This document shows positions 54,838 to 62,555 of a stretch of DNA of 64,000 nt, in pieces. Positions within the stretch are counted from its first letter, which is position 1. The number at the start of each line of letters is the position of its first letter. Source of the DNA: Dyadobacter sp. 676 (GTDB lineage: Bacteria > Bacteroidota > Bacteroidia > Cytophagales > Spirosomataceae); NCBI RefSeq assembly GCF_040448675.1, contig NZ_CP159289.1, positions 1,488,001-1,552,000 on the forward strand, read 5' to 3'. A program made the position numbers and the translations under genes. Below the pieces are notes generated by a model, which saw only the letters and a program-made list of their open reading frames with translations, had not been told where the DNA came from and searched no databases.

Positions 54838-55785
54838 ATGTCCTTTGAAATTTTCAAGCAACAGTTCGGCGACCTCGCCGAGTATGTTATACACGAAACC
54901 ACTACTGAAAACCGCGTTGTAATAATCCCCGAGCTGGGTGGCATTGTCCGTCAATTGTCATTACGGAAAGGCCTGACGCTGTTTTCGCTTTTGAAAACCC
55001 CTCCTACCCCCAATGCACTCATTGCGGATACAAAAAGTGCCAGTGAACTGCTGTTTCCCTTCGCAAGCCGCATTCCCGAGGGCAAGTACAAATTCCTGGG
55101 AAAAGAATATCAATTAAAAAAGAATGAAGACGGCGGCATGAACGCCATTCACGGGCTGGTACGAAAAAACCACTTTCGGCTTGACGAACAGGTTATTCGA
55201 TCGGATAATGCGTCCATTCAGCTGTCTTATACCATCGATAATGCGGATGGCTACCCCTTTCAGGTGCATTTTACCGTTCGTTATACTTTGCACGCAGACG
55301 GGCGTTTCGAACTGAAATACGAAGCCAGGAATAACGGGCAGGCACCTTGCCCTGTCATGTTTGGCTGGCATCCTTACTGGGTTCTCGGTAACGAGGATGT
55401 TGAAGCCTGGAAAATCGATATTCCCTCAAAACGTCTGGTAACATTCAACGAAAATCTGATCCCGGTCGGAACAGAGCCCTTTGATATGGCCATGCCGGCA
55501 TTGCTGCACCGGAAGGAATTTGACAACTGCTTTATCCTCGACGCCTCTGTGCCGGAAGCGGTTACAGAGTTGATTTCGAAAAACCAGGATGTTACTCTGC
55601 GTATCCGGCAGGAAACCGGGGAAGGGAAATTCAACTATCTGGTGGTTTACACCCCGCCCGCCCGCGATTGCGTGGCGATTGAACCGCTAACGGCCAACGT
55701 TGACGCATTTAATACCGGCGAGGGCTTAAACATTCTCGCGCCCGGACATAGCATTGATGGCACGATTACGGTCAGCCTCGTTTAA
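54838..55785 (+). CDS. Aldose 1-epimerase family protein
   Basis: A 315-residue protein with galactose mutarotase-like features: LLFPFASRIPEGKYKFLGKEYQL, the active-site histidine region MNAIHGLVRKNHF, VMFGWHPYW, and the C-terminal glutamate segment CVAIEPLTANVDAFNTGEGL. It interconverts aldose anomers. The last 60 bases overlap the 3' end of the convergent nucleotidyltransferase gene, an unusually long overlap of two intact coding sequences. Confidence 0.88.
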   Translation: MSFEIFKQQFGDLAEYVIHETTTENRVVIIPELGGIVRQLSLRKGLTLFSLLKTPPTPNALIADTKSASELLFPFASRIPEGKYKFLGKEYQLKKNEDGGMNAIHGLVRKNHFRLDEQVIRSDNASIQLSYTIDNADGYPFQVHFTVRYTLHADGRFELKYEARNNGQAPCPVMFGWHPYWVLGNEDVEAWKIDIPSKRLVTFNENLIPVGTEPFDMAMPALLHRKEFDNCFILDASVPEAVTELISKNQDVTLRIRQETGEGKFNYLVVYTPPARDCVAIEPLTANVDAFNTGEGLNILAPGHSIDGTITVSLV

Positions 55786-56907
55786 CGGCTTTTTCCGGTA
55801 CCAAACCATTTTATGCCACAATAACCTCCAACGGGTCAGATATCCGATATGTGCCGCGATAATGGAAAGCTTGTCCGACCATTTGTCGCGGTATTTTATA
55901 TTATAGAAAAAAATACGCCAGGTCTTGGTCTTTAACGAAGGCCGTTCGTCCTCCCAATGCATGAGCATGTCTCTCAGGAAACCTGGGGACGGATAGTCAG
56001 CCGAAACAGTTGCATGGCGAAGGTAATCGCGCCCGGTAAGACAGCCCGCTACGCCAAGCGATTGCAAAAGCAATTTATTGAAACCTTTGGCGGAGCTTAC
56101 GCGGTTAATGTAACCCCAGTCCAGCTGGTCGGCCGACTTGTCGAGCAGTCTCACAAAATCCGCCATGTATTTCAGCTTATCCCATTGCTCCACACCTCCG
56201 TGGTGGATGACCATCATAATTAGCTGGTTTTCCATCTTTGGAACCAGGATTTGCCTGCCCATCATGTCAAACCCGATCGGATCTCCCGCGAGTTCGTCGA
56301 ATGTAAAATTGTAGCAATACCGGGGGTACGTGCAGTTCCATTGTATTTCAAGCGACTGCAACGTGTTTTCCTGCAAGGGGGTAAGCGGAAGCTGATAATC
56401 CGTATCGAGGTAATCACTCGCTATGGCCTTTTGGCTTAACAAATAGTGACGATAACTGTCGGCCGCAAAACCTTCCGTTAACAGGATATCCAGACTTTTG
56501 TAAACATCATTTTTCCCAAGAAAATAATCGATGTCACCGAACTCCCGCAAAGTCGGTTTTTCATAGAGCATCCAGGCCCACAGCGCTCCTTTCATGGGAA
56601 ATGCGCGCACATGATTCTCCGTCAGCCGGTTGTACAGCCGCACGCATATACTCAGGAAAGCCATGTTCGTTACGGCCTGCCCTAATGTAAAGTCCCGAAG
56701 CATTAACAAAACATGGTCGGGAACGTCGAGCCGTTTTTCCTGCATGTACTCAAAGGCCAGCGGCCGGACCTGGTGCCATTTAGCAAGTGTCGCGAACCTC
56801 TGAGCGTCAAAAGACACATCGGCGACCGTAAAAGGAGACTTACCTGACGGCGACAAAGCGGCTTCGATCAGGTATGCCAGTTCGCGTGATATGTCGATCC
56901 CGTACAT
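55726..56907 (-). CDS. Nucleotidyltransferase-family protein of the RiPP cassette
   Basis: A 393-residue protein of the uncharacterised nucleotidyltransferase group that accompanies lasso-peptide genes. The nucleotidyl-transfer site appears as MKGALWAWMLYEKPTLREFGDIDYFL, with Asp125 and Asp127 as likely metal ligands. The rest is helical (IMMVIHHGGVEQWDKLKYMADFVRLLD). It starts 2 bases after the kinase stop. In paeninodin-like clusters the equivalent protein is encoded with B1, B2 and the kinase; its reaction is not established. Confidence 0.85.
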   Translation of the reverse strand: MYGIDISRELAYLIEAALSPSGKSPFTVADVSFDAQRFATLAKWHQVRPLAFEYMQEKRLDVPDHVLLMLRDFTLGQAVTNMAFLSICVRLYNRLTENHVRAFPMKGALWAWMLYEKPTLREFGDIDYFLGKNDVYKSLDILLTEGFAADSYRHYLLSQKAIASDYLDTDYQLPLTPLQENTLQSLEIQWNCTYPRYCYNFTFDELAGDPIGFDMMGRQILVPKMENQLIMMVIHHGGVEQWDKLKYMADFVRLLDKSADQLDWGYINRVSSAKGFNKLLLQSLGVAGCLTGRDYLRHATVSADYPSPGFLRDMLMHWEDERPSLKTKTWRIFFYNIKYRDKWSDKLSIIAAHIGYLTRWRLLWHKMVWYRKKPLNEADRNRAINAMSGRENV

Positions 56908-56909
56908 GC

Positions 56910-57824
56910 CTATTCCGCAATTAATTGTTCACGGATGCTCTCCTCTACCCATTTTTCAAGACTGGCAAAGCCGTCCGGCCGCCGTTTGTGCTGAATTTCG
57001 GCCGACTTCGCACATTGCAGGCTTTGAAAAAAATGCTTTTTAAGGTAATCCGGGCTCAGAAGCTGCGCCGGCAATGGGAAGTTCCGCAGCATTTCTCCCG
57101 GCACGTCAGCCACATTCAGGTTTTGAGTCGCAGGTTTATTCCTGGCATGGTGCAGAAAAAAAACTTTTCTGAGCGGGACGGCCTTTGTAGCAAACTGCTT
57201 TCTGGGATGGAATGAGAATTTATTTACACCCTCACTCACAGGTTCGAGATCCGCCCGGTTGTATTGCAGGCCATCCACAGTTTTGTCCCAGATTTTCAGT
57301 TGCGGATAGGCGGGAATGATGAACGGTTGCCCTCTATCGTCGAAGGTTATGGCTGTGAGATCGTCACTTAACAACTTGCAACCGGCTTTTACAAATGCCG
57401 CCGCGGTGGTCGATTTTCCGGCGCCGGGCGTGCCCATGAAGCACCACGCCTCGTTGCCTACCGCCACGGAACTGGCGTGGAGTAAAAAGTGGCCTCTCTG
57501 AAAGAGTATAAGGCCCAATGCCTCGCTTACGGTAAATAAACTGGTCACGTTTCCATCTGATGTACCGGGGGCTACGATCAGCTCGCGGCCGCCGGTCGCT
57601 TTGAACGACGCGATGCCGCCCCAGTCGAGGTAAAATGCCTGTGTGTCCTCTCCAAAAAGCGCCCGAATTCCCCGTCGGTAAATCATGGTCTGGTGCAGAT
57701 CTGGAAGTCCGAAAGTATCCCGGCGGATGTGAACGTCGGCCTGTGCATTCGCATCGCCTTCGACCAGTTCTGGCAGGGAAATATCTGAATGGATATGAAG
57801 CCCGAAGGCCGTATAATGATACAT
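56910..57824 (-). CDS. HprK-like kinase of the RiPP cassette
   Basis: A 304-residue protein. The Walker A motif GTPGAGKST (131-139) and the SDDLTAI segment (153-159) follow an HASSVAV motif, as in HPr serine kinase-like proteins. The family next to lasso genes phosphorylates a serine of the precursor; here the substrate is unknown. It is not a real HPr kinase, because no HPr or PTS gene is nearby. It starts 20 bases after the B2 stop. Confidence 0.87.
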   Translation of the reverse strand: MYHYTAFGLHIHSDISLPELVEGDANAQADVHIRRDTFGLPDLHQTMIYRRGIRALFGEDTQAFYLDWGGIASFKATGGRELIVAPGTSDGNVTSLFTVSEALGLILFQRGHFLLHASSVAVGNEAWCFMGTPGAGKSTTAAAFVKAGCKLLSDDLTAITFDDRGQPFIIPAYPQLKIWDKTVDGLQYNRADLEPVSEGVNKFSFHPRKQFATKAVPLRKVFFLHHARNKPATQNLNVADVPGEMLRNFPLPAQLLSPDYLKKHFFQSLQCAKSAEIQHKRRPDGFASLEKWVEESIREQLIAE

Positions 57825-57844
57825 GTGTGTAGGTTCAAATTAAA

Positions 57845-58285
57845 TCACTCCCAAACCCAGATCCGCTTGTAGGAAACAGTGTCGGGCCAACGTCCTATGA
57901 TGATATTGCCATTCTGTTCCACCCAGGCATGCGCCTCGAATTGCTTGGCAGGGTTGATTTCTATTCCGATTTCGAGTGTCAGTGCAGGCGAGTTGCGAAG
58001 CAGGTATTTGACGGCGAGTGCTCTTGGCAGACATAACAGCTCGAAGGGCAGAAGATTGGCCGCGGTATCAACCGCCCACACCACCCGCTTCACCTCCCGG
58101 GAAGAAAGCTCCTGCAAACGGCCCGGCTTGCTGAGGCGGTGGTACCATCTCCGGAATAGCGAAAAAGGAAGGCATAGCAGCCCTGCCTTGATCCACAGCA
58201 AAGCCCATGTTGCCCGCAGGAAAACCCATTTTTCCGGCCCGGACAAACTCCGCCATTTCCCGATTAGCTTACCGATTTTGCCCAA
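57845..58285 (-). CDS. Lasso peptide biosynthesis B2-type leader protease
   Basis: A 146-residue protein of the transglutaminase-like B2 family. Catalytic candidates are Cys85 in LLCLPRALAVKYLL and His119 in FEAHAWVEQNG. The expected acidic residue after the glycine that follows (IIIG131) is Arg132, with Asp135 three residues on, so the third member of the triad is uncertain. B2 proteins cut the leader off a precursor bound by the B1 domain. It starts 2 bases after the PqqD-like gene. Confidence 0.88.
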   Translation of the reverse strand: MGKIGKLIGKWRSLSGPEKWVFLRATWALLWIKAGLLCLPFSLFRRWYHRLSKPGRLQELSSREVKRVVWAVDTAANLLPFELLCLPRALAVKYLLRNSPALTLEIGIEINPAKQFEAHAWVEQNGNIIIGRWPDTVSYKRIWVWE

Positions 58286-58287
58286 TG

Positions 58288-58554
58288 CTACTTGATTATT
58301 TCAACCAGTCGTTCCGAGATCATATCTTTCAATAACCCGTCGATATCGCTTTTACAGGTCTCTGGATCAACGTCATACTCGTTAGTAACCACCTCGCAGA
58401 GCGATTCGATCGTCTGCGGCCCCTTTTCCAATGTATCCCAGATCAACACACCAACTTCATCCAGACCATAATAGGCCCCTTTGCTATGGTTCAGGATCAC
58501 TGTTTCCCCGGCAACCTTGGACGAAATCTGTTCCGATGTAAGCTGATATTTCAT
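58288..58554 (-). CDS. PqqD-family RiPP recognition element (B1-type)
   Basis: An 88-residue protein with the PqqD/RRE fold pattern: a winged-helix-like start with GETVILNHSKGAYYGLDEVGVLIWDTLEKGPQTIESLCEVV and C-terminal helices (CKSDIDGLLKDMISERLVEII). These bind RiPP leader peptides and present them to the B2 protease. It is the first gene of a four-gene minus-strand operon. There is no room for a precursor gene between it and the promoter at 58598. Confidence 0.88.
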   Translation of the reverse strand: MKYQLTSEQISSKVAGETVILNHSKGAYYGLDEVGVLIWDTLEKGPQTIESLCEVVTNEYDVDPETCKSDIDGLLKDMISERLVEIIK

Positions 58555-58597
58555 TCTGAAATGTTTAATATGGAAAATAATGTGCTTCGGCTTTGTA

Positions 58598-58630
58598 CAA
58601 AGTTAGAAATTTTAATTACTCGATCTCAAA
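58598..58630 (-). promoter_or_regulatory. Predicted promoter of the RiPP-maturation operon
   Basis: On the minus strand: TTTG (58627-58630), a 21-base spacer, then TAACTTTG (58598-58605), an exact consensus match. The upstream half overlaps the last codons of the aldehyde dehydrogenase gene. The leader of about 40 bases before the PqqD ATG contains no open frame. Confidence 0.75.
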
Positions 58631-60179
58631 CTTTATTCCCTGAGCAAGCGGCAAGGCCGTCCCGTAGTTGATTGTGTTGGTCTGCCGGCGCATATAAGCC
58701 TTCCAGGCATCCGAGCCGGATTCCCGTCCGCCGCCCGTTTCCTTTTCACCGCCAAATGCCCCGCCGATCTCCGCGCCGGACGTCCCGATGTTAACGTTCG
58801 CAATGCCACAATCAGAGCCGGCAAAAGAAAGAAATTGCTCCGCATTTCGTAAATCCGTCGTAAAAATGGCGGAGGAAAGCCCTTGCGGAACGTCGTTTTG
58901 CAAAGCAATCGCCTCATCGAGGTCGTCATATTTGATCATATACAGGATCGGAGCGAATGTTTCGTGCTGAACGATCTCATAGTGGTTCTCTACCTCCGCA
59001 ATACAAGGCGAAACGTAGCAACCCGATGCATATTGCCCGCCCTCCACGACAGCCGGTTCCACCACGAATATTCCCCCCCGATTGCCGGATTTGCTCCACC
59101 GCATTTCGATATTGCCCAACCGCCGCCCGGTCGATCAACGGCCCGACATGCACTCCTTCCTGTAATGGATTCCCGATTTTTAACTGGCCATATGCTTTTA
59201 CCAAACGGCTTTTCACATCTTCAAAAATGGATTCATGCACAATCAGGCGGCGGGTAGATGTGCACCGCTGCCCCGCCGTCCCTACCGCCCCGAAAACAAT
59301 CGCCGGAATCGCTACCTTCAGATCGGCGGTGGGCGTTACGATAATGGCATTGTTCCCTCCCAGTTCCAGCAAACTTCTACCCAACCGGCGGGCTACCATC
59401 TCTCCTACCGCGCGTCCCATCGGAATGCTGCCTGTCGCCGACACGAGCGGAATGCGCGCGTCCTGTGCAATCCACCCGCCCACGTCGCGACCGCCCATGA
59501 CGATGCACGACACGCCTTCCGGCACATCGTTCGCTTTTAGCACATCTGCAATAATGTTCTGGCAGGCAATGGCGGTCAGTGGCGTTTTCTCCGAAGGTTT
59601 CCACACACAGACATTTCCGCACACCCAGGCGATCATCGCATTCCATGACCATACGGCCACCGGGAAATTGAATGCGGTGATAATACCCACAACGCCGAGC
59701 GGATGCCATTGTTCGTACATCCGGTGCTGCGGGCGCTCGCTGTGCATGGTAAGCCCGTAAAGCTGGCGCGAAAGCCCTGTTGCAAAGTCGCAGATGTCGA
59801 TCATCTCCTGGACCTCCCCTAACCCCTCCTGCAAGCTCTTGCCCATTTCGTAGCTTACCAAAGTGCCCAGTTCCCGCTTACGTTCGCGGAGCTTTATCCC
59901 CATTTGCCGCACAATTTCACCGCGCTTGGGAGCGGGAACGCTCCTCCACGTTTTAAATGCCAGCGAGGCGGCTTCCACGGCACGGTCATAATCTGCCCGG
60001 GAACAGAGGCTCGCGGCACCAATTTTCGCACCGTCTACCGGCGAGAAAGATTCCAGTAATCCGCCTTTTCCTTCCAGGTTCTGCTGTCCGGTACTGACGC
60101 CCGGGTTCACCGCGGCAATGCCCAGTTTCCGAAGAATATCACTTATTCCCTCCATATCAAATTTCTCCTGATACTTCAA
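58616..60179 (-). pseudogene. Aldehyde dehydrogenase (ALDH7-like) with a frameshift
   Basis: The first frame (60179 to about 59070) gives a normal ALDH start, the SERP-like HPLGVVGIITAFNFPVAVWSWNAM segment, the catalytic glutamate in LLELGGNNAI and the catalytic cysteine in TAGQRCTSTRRL. After SGGNIRGGT it leaves the family path. A one-base shift near 59065-59075 (or in the G7 run just before) restores [39 protein letters not shown] and a normal end at 58616. Wording such as [29 protein letters not shown] is typical of the ALDH7 group, which includes aminoadipate-semialdehyde dehydrogenases. The TTG start overlaps the upstream stop (TTGA); an ATG lies at 60155. Confidence 0.88.
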
Positions 60180-61228
60180 TTAAAAAACTGCCCGTTTTGT
60201 GTCTTGAAAAAATCGTTCAGTAAAATGTCTTCCTGCTTGACAAAGCCTCTGTCAGGTAAAACACCGTCCGCAACCATTTCCACTACCGATGCGATGGAAG
60301 CCGCCGTCGTCCAGGAAATCGCGCGCCAATGCCGGCCATCGATTTCCATGGGATGGTAGGCACGGTAAAACTCCTCTCTTTCGAGGTGGTCGCCCTTCCA
60401 GCCTTCCACCACCGCATATACATAAACCACGTCCTGTTGCACAGGCGGTTTCGCCTCCGTCAGGATTTCCTCCACCAATGCCCGCTTGTCTTTCAGGCAC
60501 AATTCGTACAGCAGAAAGCGCATGAGATTGCAATGCCCCGGGTAACGGATAGTTTTGTAATTCAATGTATCTACCTTTCCTTCGAGCGTCTCGCACATGG
60601 TGCCCAGGCCGCCGGAAGTGCTGAAAGCCTCAAATTCCTGCCCTTCGATATTGATCATCTCGATGCCTTCGAGGGAAGGCACCATCTTGCGGACACCATT
60701 ATGGATCACCTCGGCGTCGTTAAGGTACTCGTTCACCACGCCGGCGGGTGACCAGGTGAAAGAATAGCCCATCTGGCCGTTGGGATAACGCGGTAATGCG
60801 CCTACCCGCAGTTCGATATCGCGGATTTTCGTAAAACGCTTCGCGAGATCCATGCCTACGATACCGATAAATCCCGGGGCGAGGCCGCACTGGGGCGCGA
60901 GTACGCTACGGCTTTCCTTTGCCATTTCACGGATCGCGGAAGTTGTCGGCACGTCCTCGGTGAGATCGAAATAATGAATACCGGCCTTGTGGGCGTACAG
61001 CGCGATGGGTAGATTGAGGTTATAGGGCATACAGGACACCACCGCATCGAAACCGCCCATGATCCGGTCCGGAAAAGTATTATCGGTAATATCGCCCGCC
61101 ACGACTTCAAAAGGCAGCTCCACGGCCGGTCGGGCCTTGTCCACCCCTGTTACATTGAAACGTTTACTCAACAAAGTGCCCACCAGCGAGCCCACCTTGC
61201 CCAAGCCGATCACAAGTACTTTTTGCAT
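60176..61228 (-). CDS. Saccharopine dehydrogenase-family protein
   Basis: A 350-residue protein with an N-terminal Rossmann motif (VLVIGLGKVGSLVGTLLSKRFNVTGVDKA) and family segments FDAVVSCMPYNLNLPIALYAHKAGIHYFDLTED and CGLAPGFIGIVGMDLAKRF. It may cleave saccharopine to glutamate and aminoadipate semialdehyde. The overlapping ALDH7-like gene would then oxidise that aldehyde, giving a lysine-catabolic pair. No lysine-ketoglutarate reductase gene is adjacent, so the exact role is an inference. Confidence 0.88.
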   Translation of the reverse strand: MQKVLVIGLGKVGSLVGTLLSKRFNVTGVDKARPAVELPFEVVAGDITDNTFPDRIMGGFDAVVSCMPYNLNLPIALYAHKAGIHYFDLTEDVPTTSAIREMAKESRSVLAPQCGLAPGFIGIVGMDLAKRFTKIRDIELRVGALPRYPNGQMGYSFTWSPAGVVNEYLNDAEVIHNGVRKMVPSLEGIEMINIEGQEFEAFSTSGGLGTMCETLEGKVDTLNYKTIRYPGHCNLMRFLLYELCLKDKRALVEEILTEAKPPVQQDVVYVYAVVEGWKGDHLEREEFYRAYHPMEIDGRHWRAISWTTAASIASVVEMVADGVLPDRGFVKQEDILLNDFFKTQNGQFFN

Positions 61229-61340
61229 GTATAGTTATAAATGGTTTTAGTTAGAATTTTTGAAGCTCTTTTGAAAGATAGAAAAAGAAATTGCAGTTTT
61301 TAAAACTTCCATGGCATTTTTGTGGGGTAAACGAAGTATT

Positions 61341-62555
61341 ATGAGAATCATAATCGTAGGCGGAGGCGCCTCGGGATTTATGGCCGCTGTCACAGCCGCA
61401 GAGGCGTTCCCCGACGCGCAGATTACCATTCTTGAAAAGAGCAGGACAGTCCTCAATAAAGTGCGGATATCGGGCGGCGGCAGATGCAATGTCACCCACA
61501 AACCCCACGAGCTGCGATATTTTATCAAGAATTACCCGAGGGGTGAAAAACTGCTCCGAAAGCTGCTGGTACACTTCGATGCCAATGCGACGATCGAATG
61601 GTTTGAAAAAAGAGGGGTTCGATTGAAGACTGAGACGGACGGACGTATGTTTCCGGTCTCCGATTCTTCACATACTATTATCGAATGCCTCGTTAAAACC
61701 GCGCGAAACCTGAACATCGAGATCAGGACGGGTATCAATGTCGGCTCTTTTGAGAAGACGGGCGACAAATTTCATTTACAGGTTACCAACAGCGAACCGG
61801 TTACGGCAGACCGCCTGCTCATTGCAACGGGAGGATATCCCAGAGCCGAGAGTTTCGGATGGCTGGAAGAACACCGGCACAATATCGTTTCGCCGCTGCC
61901 TTCCTTGTTTACCTTCAATACACCCGGCAATTACCTCCTTCCGCTGGCGGGCGTTTCGGTGAAAGACGCGTTGGTCAAGATCATGGGAACGAAGCATGAA
62001 TGGCGCGGCCCGCTGCTGATCACGCACTGGGGTTTCAGCGGGCCGGCGGTATTGAAACTATCAGCCTGGGGAGCGAGGGACCTGGCCGGAAAAAATTACC
62101 ATTTCACGTGCCGTATTAACTGGCTGCCGGAAATGAAGGAACAGGAAGTCCGGGAATTTTTGCTGGCCGAAAAAAACAATACCCCTAAACAGCAGATTGC
62201 TTCGCACCCACGGTTCGGGTTGCCCTCGCGGCTTTGGAAGGCGTTTACGGAAAAAGCGGAAATCCCCGAAACCTTGCGCTGGACCGACGCAAGCCACAAA
62301 GCCCTGAACCGGATGACGGAGTTATTGACAAACAGCCAATACGACGTGGAGGGTAAAACCACGTTCAAGGAGGAGTTTGTGACCTGCGGTGGTATAGCGT
62401 TAGCCGACGTGAATCCCGAAACCCTGGAAAGCCGCTCGGTACCCGGGCTTTTCTTCGCAGGAGAAGTCCTCGATGTCGACGGCATAACCGGCGGCTTCAA
62501 CTTCCAGAATGCCTGGACGACCGGTTATATTGCCGGCAAAAACATCGGCCTTTAA
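61341..62555 (+). CDS. BaiN/HI0933-like NAD(P)/FAD-dependent oxidoreductase
   Basis: The ATG at 61341 gives 404 residues. The FAD-binding start is MRIIIVGGGASGFMAAVTAAEAFPDAQITILEKS. The family motif KVRISGGGRCNVTH (about 41-54) and the end GLFFAGEVLDVDGITGGFNFQNAWTTGYIAG are both clear. Proteins of this group include flavoproteins that reduce double bonds, but most are uncharacterised. The stop shares a TTAA with the convergent uvrC stop. Confidence 0.9.
   Translation: MRIIIVGGGASGFMAAVTAAEAFPDAQITILEKSRTVLNKVRISGGGRCNVTHKPHELRYFIKNYPRGEKLLRKLLVHFDANATIEWFEKRGVRLKTETDGRMFPVSDSSHTIIECLVKTARNLNIEIRTGINVGSFEKTGDKFHLQVTNSEPVTADRLLIATGGYPRAESFGWLEEHRHNIVSPLPSLFTFNTPGNYLLPLAGVSVKDALVKIMGTKHEWRGPLLITHWGFSGPAVLKLSAWGARDLAGKNYHFTCRINWLPEMKEQEVREFLLAEKNNTPKQQIASHPRFGLPSRLWKAFTEKAEIPETLRWTDASHKALNRMTELLTNSQYDVEGKTTFKEEFVTCGGIALADVNPETLESRSVPGLFFAGEVLDVDGITGGFNFQNAWTTGYIAGKNIGL

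Noticed and set aside
56910..57824. Genuine HPr kinase/phosphorylase
   Set aside because: No HPr or PTS genes nearby, and the gene order matches RiPP-associated kinases.
58555..58597. Lasso precursor peptide between the promoter and the PqqD-like gene
   Set aside because: Too short, with no start codon followed by an open frame.
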